From: Martinezella lusitana
GTDB lineage: Bacteria; Pseudomonadota; Alphaproteobacteria; Rhizobiales; Rhizobiaceae
Length of the DNA: 64,000 nucleotides
NCBI RefSeq assembly: GCF_900094565.1
Contig: NZ_FMAF01000014.1
Location: forward strand, 87,237 to 151,236
Direction of reading: 5' to 3'
Within the stretch, counting starts at the first letter, position 1. Every line of letters starts with the position of its first letter. Positions 50,994 to 58,920 of this stretch are shown piece after piece. The notes beneath the pieces are model-generated. The model was not told where the DNA came from and did no database searches. It saw only the letters and a program-made list of their open reading frames with translations. A program made the translations under genes and the position numbers.

Positions 50994-52649
50994 ATGCGTT
51001 TCGACTATATCATTACCGGCGCTGGACCGGCGGGATGCGTTCTGGCCAATCGGCTGAGCGAAGACCCGGATGTCAACGTGCTGCTGCTGGAGGCGGGAGG
51101 CGGAGACTGGAACCCGCTCTTCCATATGCCGGCAGGCTTTGCCAAGATGACCAAGGGAGTGGCCAGCTGGGGCTGGGAGACGGTACCCCAGAAACACATG
51201 AAGGGCAGGGTTCTTCGCTATACGCAAGCCAAGGTCATCGGCGGCGGTTCGTCGATCAACGCACAGCTCTACACGCGCGGCAACGCGGTGGACTACGATC
51301 TATGGGCCAGCGAGGACGGCTGCGAAGGCTGGGACTATCGTTCCATCCTTCCCTATTTCAAGCGCGCCGAAGACAATCAGCGTTTTGCGGATGATTATCA
51401 CTCCTATGGCGGGCCGCTCGGCGTCTCCATGCCGGTTTCCGCCTTGCCGATTTGTGATGCTTATATTCGTGCCGGCCAGGAACTCGGCATTCCCTACAAC
51501 CATGATTTCAACGGCCGCCAACAGGCCGGCGTCGGCTTCTATCAGCTGACGCAGCGCAATCGCCGCCGCTCCTCCGCCTCGCTCGCCTATCTTTCACCCA
51601 TCAAGCAGCGGAAGAACCTGACGGTCAGAACCGGCGCGCGCGTGGCACGCATTGTCCTCGAAGGGGCGCGGGCTGTCGGTGTCGAAATCGCGTCGCAACA
51701 AGGGTCGGAGATCGTGCGGGCGGAGCGGGAGGTCATCGTTTCCTCAGGTGCGATCGGCTCGCCCAAGCTGCTGCTGCAATCCGGTATCGGCCCCGCCGAT
51801 CACTTGCGATCGGTCGGCGTGAAGGTCCTGCACGACCTTCCGGGCGTTGGCGGGAACCTGCAGGATCATCTCGATCTCTTCGTGATCGCGGAGTGCACCG
51901 GCGACCATACCTATGACGGCGTGGCAAAACTCCACAGGACGCTGTGGGCCGGGCTCGAATATATGCTGTTCAGGACGGGGCCCGTGGCGTCTTCCCTCTT
52001 CGAGACAGGCGGCTTCTGGTATGCCGATCCCGAGGCGCGTTCTCCCGACATCCAGTTTCACCTCGGCCTCGGCTCGGGGATCGAAGCGGGCGTCGAGCGC
52101 CTCAAGAATGCCGGCGTCACGCTGAATTCAGCCTATCTTCATCCCCGATCCAGGGGGACGGTCCGGCTCTCCTCATCGGACCCCGCCGCCGCTCCATTGA
52201 TCGATCCGAACTACTGGTCGGATCCTCACGACAGGGCGATGTCGCTGGAGGGGTTGAAGGTTGCGCGCGAGATCATGCAGCAGGCGGCCCTCAAGCCGTT
52301 CGTGCTTGCCGAGCGCCTTCCAGGCCCGAAGGTCGTCACCGACGAACAGCTTTTCGATTATGGCTGCGCCAATGCCAAGACCGACCACCATCCGGTCGGC
52401 ACCTGCAAGATGGGCACCGGTCCGGATGCCGTTGTCGGCCTTGACCTGAAGGTTCGTGGATTGGAAGGGCTGCGGGTCTGCGATTCCTCTGTCATGCCGC
52501 GCGTTCCCTCCTGCAACACCAATGCACCCACGATCATGGTCGGCGAGAAGGGCGCGGATATCATTCGAGAGCTTCCGCCGCTCCCGGCGCAGATTTTTGC
52601 CCATGAGCGAAACGACGCGCGCCCGAGGGCGCGTGTCGCTATCCGTTAG
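50994..52649 (+). CDS. GMC-family FAD-dependent oxidoreductase (choline-dehydrogenase-like)
   Basis: 551 residues. FAD motif DYIITGAGPAGCVLANRLS then LLLEAGGGDWN, the GMC block 1 region KVIGGGSSINAQLYTRGN, block 2 GAIGSPKLLLQSGIGPAD, and the C-terminal active site TDHHPVGTCKMG (catalytic His) with VPSCNTNAPTIMVGEKGADII. This is the alcohol/choline/glucose dehydrogenase branch, distinct from the other GMC protein 800 bases upstream, so two different oxidations are expected. It ends the LacI operon and converges on the metal-ATPase gene. Confidence 0.93.
   Translation: MRFDYIITGAGPAGCVLANRLSEDPDVNVLLLEAGGGDWNPLFHMPAGFAKMTKGVASWGWETVPQKHMKGRVLRYTQAKVIGGGSSINAQLYTRGNAVDYDLWASEDGCEGWDYRSILPYFKRAEDNQRFADDYHSYGGPLGVSMPVSALPICDAYIRAGQELGIPYNHDFNGRQQAGVGFYQLTQRNRRRSSASLAYLSPIKQRKNLTVRTGARVARIVLEGARAVGVEIASQQGSEIVRAEREVIVSSGAIGSPKLLLQSGIGPADHLRSVGVKVLHDLPGVGGNLQDHLDLFVIAECTGDHTYDGVAKLHRTLWAGLEYMLFRTGPVASSLFETGGFWYADPEARSPDIQFHLGLGSGIEAGVERLKNAGVTLNSAYLHPRSRGTVRLSSSDPAAAPLIDPNYWSDPHDRAMSLEGLKVAREIMQQAALKPFVLAERLPGPKVVTDEQLFDYGCANAKTDHHPVGTCKMGTGPDAVVGLDLKVRGLEGLRVCDSSVMPRVPSCNTNAPTIMVGEKGADIIRELPPLPAQIFAHERNDARPRARVAIR
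52614..52637 (+). other. GC-rich hairpin overlapping the end of the GMC gene
   Basis: GACGCGCGCCC (52614-52624) and GGGCGCGTGTC (52627-52637) are complementary apart from one G-T pair, and lie inside the last codons of the second GMC gene. No T-run follows. Possible 3' stability or termination element of the operon. Confidence 0.35.
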
Positions 52650-52722
52650 GCAAAACGGTTGTTGTGAACGGGCGGGTTTCGGGACGAGTTGCTTGATATC
52701 CGCGAGTGATCCGCCACGGGTG

Positions 52723-55056
52723 TCAGGCTTCGATCCGCCGCCGCTTCCCGCCGAGCAGGCGCAGTGCGTTCATGGTGACCAACACCGTCGCTCCGGTATC
52801 GGCGAGGATCGCCGGCCAGAGACCGGTGACGCCGACGATCGTCGTGACTAGGAAAACACCCTTCAGGCCGAGAGCGATGGTGATGTTCTGGCCTATATTG
52901 CTCATCGTCCGCTTCGAAAGGTCGATCATCTCGATGACGTCGCCGACGCGGCCATGCAACACGGCGGCGTCGGCCGTTTCGAGCGCGACGTCGGTTCCGC
53001 CGCCCATGGCAATGCCGACGTCGGCGGCGGCGAGCGCAGGCGCGTCATTGATGCCGTCGCCGACCTTGGCGACCCTAAGGCCCTGGCGTTTCAGCTCGCC
53101 GACGATGCGCTGCTTGTCTTCAGGCAGCAGCTCCGCCTTGACCTCGATGCCGAGCGTCTTGCCGATGGCCTGCGCAGTGCGCCTGTTATCGCCGGTCAAC
53201 ATGATCGTCTTGATGCCGGCATCCGCAAGTGCCTTCAGGCCCGCCGCGGCATCGGCCCGCGGTTCGTCGCGCATTGCCAGCAGGCCGGCGGCCACGCCCC
53301 TGACCACCAGAACGGAGACGGTCTTTCCCTCGTCGTTGAGTTCGGCGATCCGTGCCGATTGTTCCGGGGCAAGGGAAACTCTGTCGGCGGCCGCCTGCGG
53401 CGAACCGAGGAAGACCTCGATGCCGTCAACCGTGCCGCTCACGCCCTTGCCGCCGATCGCCTTTGCATCGATGACCGACGGCACTTCCGTACCGTCCGCG
53501 GCGGCGCGATCGAGGATCGCCCGGGCGAGCGGATGGTTCGAGCCGGTTTCGAGAGCCGCCGCCAATCGCAGCACCTCTGCGTCGCCCCTGCCGAGGCCGA
53601 CGATATCCGTGACCTTGGGCTTGCCCTCCGTCAGCGTGCCTGTCTTGTCGAAGGCGACTGCGGTCACCTTGCCGATATTCTCCAGCACGGCGCCACCCTT
53701 GAGGAGCAGACCGCGTCTGGCGCCTGATGACAGCGAGGCCGCGATTGCCGCCGGCGTCGAGATGACGAGGGCGCAGGGGCAGCCGATCAGCAGGATGGCC
53801 AGGCCCTTGTAGACCCATTCGCCCCAGTTGCCGCCCAGCAGAAGCGGCGGGACGACGGCGACGAGCGCGCCGACAACGACGACGCCCGGCGTGTAATAGC
53901 GCGAGAAGCGGTCGATGAAGCGCTCGGTCGGCGCCTTCGATTCCTGCGCCTCCTCGACCAGCTTGACCACGCGGGCGATCGTGTTGTCGGCAGCGGCCGC
54001 CGTGACGCGAATGCGCAGCGCCGCATCGCCGTTGACGGTACCGGCAAAGACGGTCGCATCGGCCCCCTTGCGCACGGGCGTGCTCTCACCGGTGACGGGC
54101 GCTTCGTCGATGGCGCTTTCGCCAGACAGGATCGTGCCGTCGGCGGGAATTCGGTCCCCCGGGCGTACCAGGATGACGGCACCGACGGACAGGCTCTCCG
54201 CCTGTACTTCGCGGGTCTTGCCGTTCTCCTCGACGAGGGCGGTTTTGGGAACCAGCTCCGTCAGCGATTGAATGCTGGCACGGGCCTTGCCGGCCGCAAC
54301 GCCTTCCAGCAGCTCGCCGATCAGGAAGAGGAAGACAACGGTTGCTGCTTCCTCGCTGGCGCCGATGATAACAGCGCCGATCGCCGCGATCGTCATCAGC
54401 ATCTCAATCGAGAACGGCGTTCCGACCATCGCGGCCATGAAGGCGCGCCGGGCAATCGGCAACAAGCCCACAAGCATGGCGGCGGTGAAGATCCAGCCCT
54501 CCAGTCCAGGCACGAGTTTGCCAATGGCCCAGGCCACGGCAAGTGCGATGCCGCTGGCGATCGTCAATCGGCCCTTTGCAGATTTCCACCATGGTCCGAT
54601 GTTCGGCCCATGATCGTGTCCATGGAGACCGGCAACGGTCGCCGCGTGCCCATGTGCGTCGTGGCTGTGTCCCGGATGAGCATGCTCGTGGCTTCCGGTT
54701 CCACGATCGCCGTGGCCATGGTCATGATTGTGATCTTTGTGATCATGGCCTTGTGCCTGGTGATCATGATGGTCGTGGCCACAGCCGCAGGCATGGCTTT
54801 CGTCTTCCTTGGCCGCAGGCGCGCTATTTTGAGGAAGCGGAATGATCTTGTAACCCAGTCCCGTCACGCGCTTGGCAATTGCCGGCGCGAGAGTGTCATC
54901 GCCCTGATGTTTGACTGTCATCGTGCCTGCCGTGACCGATACGGAAACGTCTTCAACGCCCTGCAGGCGACGAACGGCCGTGTCGATCTTCGCAGCGCAG
55001 GAAGCGCAGTCCATGCCATCGACGCGATAGCGGCTCTGTTGTGTTGTCGAAGTCAT
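52723..55056 (-). CDS. Heavy-metal P1B-type ATPase, Zn/Cd/Pb exporter (ZntA/CadA type)
   Basis: 777 residues. An N-terminal HMA domain with the CxxC metal site (GMDCASC, C17/C20), then a His-rich stretch at 88-149 (21 His in 62 residues, plus C90 and C92), then the P-type core: TGES (322-325), transmembrane CPC (426-428), phosphorylation Asp in DKTGT (D470), SNHPL (H508) and the GDGIND hinge. CPC with these surroundings marks Zn2+/Cd2+/Pb2+ export (P1B-2). The His-rich linker is longer than in E. coli ZntA and may buffer zinc. A MerR-type dyad lies about 40 bases upstream, but no merR-family gene is adjacent. Confidence 0.94.
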   Translation of the reverse strand: MTSTTQQSRYRVDGMDCASCAAKIDTAVRRLQGVEDVSVSVTAGTMTVKHQGDDTLAPAIAKRVTGLGYKIIPLPQNSAPAAKEDESHACGCGHDHHDHQAQGHDHKDHNHDHGHGDRGTGSHEHAHPGHSHDAHGHAATVAGLHGHDHGPNIGPWWKSAKGRLTIASGIALAVAWAIGKLVPGLEGWIFTAAMLVGLLPIARRAFMAAMVGTPFSIEMLMTIAAIGAVIIGASEEAATVVFLFLIGELLEGVAAGKARASIQSLTELVPKTALVEENGKTREVQAESLSVGAVILVRPGDRIPADGTILSGESAIDEAPVTGESTPVRKGADATVFAGTVNGDAALRIRVTAAAADNTIARVVKLVEEAQESKAPTERFIDRFSRYYTPGVVVVGALVAVVPPLLLGGNWGEWVYKGLAILLIGCPCALVISTPAAIAASLSSGARRGLLLKGGAVLENIGKVTAVAFDKTGTLTEGKPKVTDIVGLGRGDAEVLRLAAALETGSNHPLARAILDRAAADGTEVPSVIDAKAIGGKGVSGTVDGIEVFLGSPQAAADRVSLAPEQSARIAELNDEGKTVSVLVVRGVAAGLLAMRDEPRADAAAGLKALADAGIKTIMLTGDNRRTAQAIGKTLGIEVKAELLPEDKQRIVGELKRQGLRVAKVGDGINDAPALAAADVGIAMGGGTDVALETADAAVLHGRVGDVIEMIDLSKRTMSNIGQNITIALGLKGVFLVTTIVGVTGLWPAILADTGATVLVTMNALRLLGGKRRRIEA

Positions 55057-55095
55057 ATTCGGGTTCCAGATTGGGTCGTGGAACCATTGCTACAT

Positions 55096-55112
55096 CCTCT
55101 AGTAACTAGAGG
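55096..55112 (-). promoter_or_regulatory. MerR-family (ZntR/CadR-like) operator of the metal ATPase gene
   Basis: CCTCTAGT-A-ACTAGAGG, a perfect 17-base dyad 40-56 bases before the ATPase start. On the minus strand it follows TTGTCC (a -35-like element) and occupies the long spacer before a weak -10, the layout that MerR-type activators twist into an active promoter. The half-site resembles those of zinc/cadmium/lead-responsive MerR proteins. Confidence 0.75.
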
Positions 55113-55410
55113 GACAAGAGCATTTTTATGGAATTTTCGCGGTGGCCGCTTGCTGTCGGCGGCAATCTATCGGCATGGAGTGCGGCTATGCAGTCTCAGC
55201 GCCGCTGCTGCAACTGACCCGCGCGCGTGCAGCAGCTGGACACGCTCCGCAACGAGACGCATGTTTCGAGGCGAAGTGTTTGAATTTACTCGCCGGCTAT
55301 CTCACCGAACGCTTTGCGGCCAGGGGCGACTCATGGAGTGGGAATGGTTGCTCGTGCAAGGAGCCGGTGGCCGATCCGGGAACCGGCGGGCGGCGAGCGC
55401 TGCCTGAAAG
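55113..55410. other. Intergenic region, about 300 bases
   Basis: Between the metal-ATPase promoter and the oxidoreductase stop. A frame on the plus strand (from 55142) has no ribosome-binding site, reads unlike a protein, and runs into the convergent gene. Nothing else recognised. Confidence 0.5.
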
Positions 55411-56388
55411 CTACGGTTTCAATAGAACCTTGCCTGCCTTGCCCGGTGTCAGCGAGGACTTTACCGCCTGGGCGATCTCCGTGATATCATAGGCCGCTTC
55501 CACCGGCAGCTTGACATCACCTGATGCGACGCGCGCGATGAGTTCTTCGATCAGCCGGCGGCGCTCGTCGGCGGACATGGCGGCGCTAATCTTGCTGCCC
55601 CAGAACCCCTTGATCGTCAGCTGTTTGAAGATGACGGCGCCGGATGCGATCTGCATCGGCTTGCCGGCTGCTGTGCCGAAGGAAACCAGGAGGCCGTTCT
55701 CGCCCAAGAGGTCGGCAAGGTCGTTGCTCGCCACGCCTCCGACGGAATCGACGGCGGCACGGATCGGTGCGTCGCCAATGATGGCGCGCACCTTGGCCTT
55801 CCAATCCGGAGAGGCGGTCGAGACCGCATTCTCGATGCCGAACGCGGCCAGCTCGTCTACGCCGGCATCCCGCCGGACGAGATTGACCGCGTGTACGCCG
55901 CGACTATGCGCCAGCATGGCCAGGGTCTTGCCGACTGCTCCGTTCGCTGCATTCTGGATGATCCAATCGCCACGGCCGACATCGAGGAACTCCAGAAGCG
56001 CAATAGCACTGAATGGCATGGCAATGAGTTGGGCGGCGGCCTCGTCGGTGATGACATCGGGCACGGGAACGAGGCTTGCAGCGGGCGCGATGAATTGCTC
56101 GGCCCAGGTTCCATGGACACCGGCCGCAACGACGCGCTTGCCGACCAGCGTCACATCGACGCCAGCGCCGACAGCATCGACGATACCCACCGCCTCGCTG
56201 CCGCCGATGGCGGGCAAGACCGGCTTGTAGCCGTAGGCGCCGCGGACGGTCCAAAGGTCATGATTGTGAATGGGCGACAGAATGGTGCGAATCCGCACGC
56301 TTCCCGCAGCAGGTTCGGGAAGGGGCATGTCGGCGAGGCGAAGGACCGTGGTAGGATCGCCGAAGACATCATGGATGGCACTACGCAT
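55411..56388 (-). CDS. Zinc-independent MDR-family oxidoreductase (quinone-oxidoreductase/enoyl-reductase-like)
   Basis: 325 residues. Medium-chain reductase fold: N-terminal GroES-like domain (SVRIRTILSPIHNHDLWTVRG), GSEAVGIVDAVGAGV, and a Rossmann domain with QNAANGAVGKTLAMLAHSRG. The Cys cluster that binds structural and catalytic Zn in alcohol dehydrogenases is absent, which places it with quinone or trans-2-enoyl reductases. It is cotranscribed with, and 41 bases downstream of, a TetR gene. A role in removing reactive electrophiles or quinones under TetR control is likely but not proven. Confidence 0.9.
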   Translation of the reverse strand: MRSAIHDVFGDPTTVLRLADMPLPEPAAGSVRIRTILSPIHNHDLWTVRGAYGYKPVLPAIGGSEAVGIVDAVGAGVDVTLVGKRVVAAGVHGTWAEQFIAPAASLVPVPDVITDEAAAQLIAMPFSAIALLEFLDVGRGDWIIQNAANGAVGKTLAMLAHSRGVHAVNLVRRDAGVDELAAFGIENAVSTASPDWKAKVRAIIGDAPIRAAVDSVGGVASNDLADLLGENGLLVSFGTAAGKPMQIASGAVIFKQLTIKGFWGSKISAAMSADERRRLIEELIARVASGDVKLPVEAAYDITEIAQAVKSSLTPGKAGKVLLKP

Positions 56389-56429
56389 TCTGTTTTCCTT
56401 GTATGTTCATGTGCTGGTCCGGGCCTGGA

Positions 56430-57032
56430 TCAAAGGCTGCCGGGTAGGGAAAGTGCTTGCTCGGTGGCAAGCATTGCCTGGTCGAGCGGTGTCTTGTCCT
56501 TTCCAAGCTTGGCCAGGATCGCTGCACCAAGCCACAGGCTGTAAAGCGACCGGGCCATCTTTTCCGGGACGCATGAAGGCGCGATGGAACCATCGTCGCG
56601 ACCCTCGGTGATTGTTTTGGTAATGCGCCGGATGAGATCCTCGACGCCGCCGAGCAGGATCACACGCATGCCTTCGGAAAGGTCGGAGATCTCCGCTGCG
56701 AGTTTCACGACGAGGCAGCGATCCGCGAGGCTGGCCGCATGATCGTCGGAAACCCATGCACGCCAATAGTGCATCAGCCTTTGACGGCCATTGCCCTTCC
56801 AGCCGAACAGAGCGTCGAGCCGCTCTGCATAGTCGGTGCAATATTCCTTCAGCAGGGCGCAGCCGAAGGCTTCCTTGGACGCAAAATAATAATAGAACGA
56901 TCCCTTCGGCACTGCACTTTGCTCGAGCAGTTCCTTCAGGCCAACGCCGCCAAAACCCTTTCGCAGGACCAGTTCTCGCCCGATCGCGAGGATGTGGTTG
57001 CGCGTCAGATCAGATTTCGTTCTGGTGGTCAT
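56430..57032 (-). CDS. TetR/AcrR family transcriptional regulator
   Basis: 200 residues. TetR helix-turn-helix at about 10-55 (HILAIGRELVLRKGFGGVGL, then LLEQSAVPKGSFYYYFASKEAF), followed by an all-helical ligand domain containing Cys in EYCTDYAE and DRCLVVKLA. The overall pattern resembles the NemR/YxaF group that senses electrophiles or drugs. It precedes an oxidoreductase gene in the same transcript, and a perfect CGACCGGTCG palindrome lies about 20 bases upstream of its start, so self-repression together with the oxidoreductase is expected. Confidence 0.92.
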   Translation of the reverse strand: MTTRTKSDLTRNHILAIGRELVLRKGFGGVGLKELLEQSAVPKGSFYYYFASKEAFGCALLKEYCTDYAERLDALFGWKGNGRQRLMHYWRAWVSDDHAASLADRCLVVKLAAEISDLSEGMRVILLGGVEDLIRRITKTITEGRDDGSIAPSCVPEKMARSLYSLWLGAAILAKLGKDKTPLDQAMLATEQALSLPGSL

Positions 57033-57053
57033 GATCCGTGCGTAACAAATAAT

Positions 57054-57063
57054 CGACCGGTCG
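57054..57063. promoter_or_regulatory. Candidate TetR operator
   Basis: CGACCGGTCG, a perfect 10-base palindrome 22-31 bases before the TetR start, within AT-rich surroundings. The GACCGGTC core is like sites I associate with NemR-type TetR proteins, but that parallel is from memory and unverified. Confidence 0.5.
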
Positions 57064-57089
57064 TCTACGACGCCGGGATTCTTTGCCCG

Positions 57090-58346
57090 TCATATCAGCG
57101 AAAGTGCTGCCAGCGAGAGGATCAGTGCCGGAAACATCACGACGATGCCGAGCTTCAGAAAGACCCATGCGCCCATATGAAGGCCTTCGCGACGCAGGGC
57201 AGCGAGCCACAGGATCGTGGCGAGCGAACCGGTCACCGACAGGTTGGGACCGAGATCGACGCCGATCAATACTGCACCTGCTATGGCGTCCGGAACATGG
57301 GCCGCCTGTACTGCGCTGCCGGCGAAAAGGCCTGCCGGCAGGTTGTTGACGAGATTGGAGACGATCGCGACGGCAAGGCCCGCCGCGCCGACTGCCTGCC
57401 CCTGGGATTGAGCCGCAAGCGAAGCCAGCTTGCCGGACAAAAGAGCGGTCAAGCCGGTATGATTGACCGCCTCGACGATCACGAACAGCCCCGCAACGAG
57501 AGGCAGCACGCTCCAGCTGATGCCGCGGATGGTCTCGACCGGGCTCTGCCGGGTGAGCGCGAGGACGAGGATGGTCGTGGTGACGCCGGCGGCGAATGTC
57601 GGGATCCCGAGATCGACGTTCATTGCCGATGCCCCGATCAGAATAACGGCTGTCGCCACAAGTCCCCATCCGGCCAGCCGGGCGCTGTGCGAAAGGGCGG
57701 GTTCCTCGACGCTGCGTGCGATGCTGTCCTCCGCCAATGCGCGTCTTTGCGTCCAGTAGAGACAGGCGAAGGTCACGACGATCGAGACGATCGACGGCAA
57801 CATGAAGGTCTGCATCCACCGCGATAGGGGCGGCATCTCGCCACCGGCGAAGATGACGAGGTTGGCCGGGTTGGAGATAGGCAGCACGAAGCTGGCGGCA
57901 TTGGCGATGAAGGCGCAGATCAATAGGTAGGGCATGGGGTCCTTGACCCGGGCCGCGCGGCAGGCCGCGTAGACGGCGGGTGTCAGGACGACGGCGGTCG
58001 CATCGTTCGAGAGAAACACGGTCACGACAACGCCAACGACATAGACGAGCAGAAACAGCCGCCGAGGCGAGCCTTTGGCATGCGAGGTGGCGATCGCCGC
58101 CACCCAATCGAACAATCCTTCCCGCCGGGCAAGCTCCGACAGGAGCATCATGCCGATCAGGAACAGATAGACATCGAAGCCCTTGGACACGCCGGCCCAC
58201 ACGTCTGCCGGCCCGATAAGCCGGAAGGCAAGCAGGAGCGCCGCGCCGAACACGGCCCAGACCGCTTCCGGCCATCGGAACGGACGTGTGACGACCCCTA
58301 TGGCGGTCAGGCCGGCGATGCTCCAGGTGATGGCGGCTTCGGTCAT
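57090..58346 (-). CDS. ArsB/NhaD-type ion transporter (SLC13/CitM superfamily)
   Basis: 418 residues from the ATG starting MTEAAITWSIAGL. An upstream in-frame extension is Arg/Ser-rich and unlikely. About ten to eleven membrane segments. Ion-transporter motifs: FLSNDATAVVLTPAVYA (family FxNDAT), NAASFVLPISNPANLVIF and the symmetric C-terminal SNLVNNLPAGLFAGSAV, with VDLGPNLSVTGSLATILWL after it. These match ArsB/arsenical pump and related carriers. Arsenite export would be the textbook call, but there is no arsR, arsC or arsH nearby, so another anion or cation remains possible. Confidence 0.85.
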   Translation of the reverse strand: MTEAAITWSIAGLTAIGVVTRPFRWPEAVWAVFGAALLLAFRLIGPADVWAGVSKGFDVYLFLIGMMLLSELARREGLFDWVAAIATSHAKGSPRRLFLLVYVVGVVVTVFLSNDATAVVLTPAVYAACRAARVKDPMPYLLICAFIANAASFVLPISNPANLVIFAGGEMPPLSRWMQTFMLPSIVSIVVTFACLYWTQRRALAEDSIARSVEEPALSHSARLAGWGLVATAVILIGASAMNVDLGIPTFAAGVTTTILVLALTRQSPVETIRGISWSVLPLVAGLFVIVEAVNHTGLTALLSGKLASLAAQSQGQAVGAAGLAVAIVSNLVNNLPAGLFAGSAVQAAHVPDAIAGAVLIGVDLGPNLSVTGSLATILWLAALRREGLHMGAWVFLKLGIVVMFPALILSLAALSLI

Positions 58347-58464
58347 ATAGATCGTCTTGGATAGGTGACGGGAGCGGGTATGTAACACTGTTGAACGGCA
58401 GCGCAAGCGGTCACTATGGCGTCGCTCAACAGAAGCGGTCAGAATCATGTGGCGCGACGGAGCG

Positions 58465-58920
58465 CTACGTCTGCTTCCCTTTGCCCTTTGTTGTTGCGCT
58501 ATGGTCGGATTTCTCGGCTCGATCGATGAGAACGGAACATTCGGCGTGCCGGGTGACGTACTCGACCGTTGAACCGAATATGCGGTCGAGGATATCGGAC
58601 GCATGAGTTGCCAGGACGATCAAATCAGCCTTCTTCTCCTTGGCGACGATTAACAAGGTTTTCGATGCAGTCCCCATGCGTACGTCGATGGAGGCGATTA
58701 TACCGAGACGCTTACAGAGTGCATTGAGCTTTTCCTCGGCTTCCCCGATGACGGAGACCGCCCATTTATCCGGGCTCTCGTCTCCGGAAGGAGAGCGTTC
58801 GATGACATGCACGATGGTCAACTCGCCGCCCGGCGTCAGGAGAGCCTGAGACGTGCGCAACAAACGTTCGGCGCGCTCGCGTGATCCGAGCCCTATCGCA
58901 CAAATGATTTTCGCATACAT
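58465..58920 (-). CDS. Universal stress protein (UspA family)
   Basis: 151 residues from the ATG with GGAG 6 bases upstream. An in-frame ATG 12 bases earlier supplies that site and is unlikely to be used. Usp fold: KIICAIGLGSRERAERLL at the start, ELTIVHVIE, and the C-terminal DLIVLATHASDILDRIFGSTVEYVTRHAECSVLI, in which G-S-T-V resembles the ATP-binding G-2x-G-9x-G(S/T) motif in a degenerate form. Divergent from cydDC, which suggests low-oxygen or redox-stress control, as for many rhizobial usp genes. Confidence 0.92.
   Translation of the reverse strand: MYAKIICAIGLGSRERAERLLRTSQALLTPGGELTIVHVIERSPSGDESPDKWAVSVIGEAEEKLNALCKRLGIIASIDVRMGTASKTLLIVAKEKKADLIVLATHASDILDRIFGSTVEYVTRHAECSVLIDRAEKSDHSATTKGKGKQT

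Noticed and set aside
55142..55492. 116-codon plus-strand frame between metal ATPase and oxidoreductase
   Set aside because: It runs into the coding part of the convergent oxidoreductase gene, lacks a start signal and reads as a shadow.
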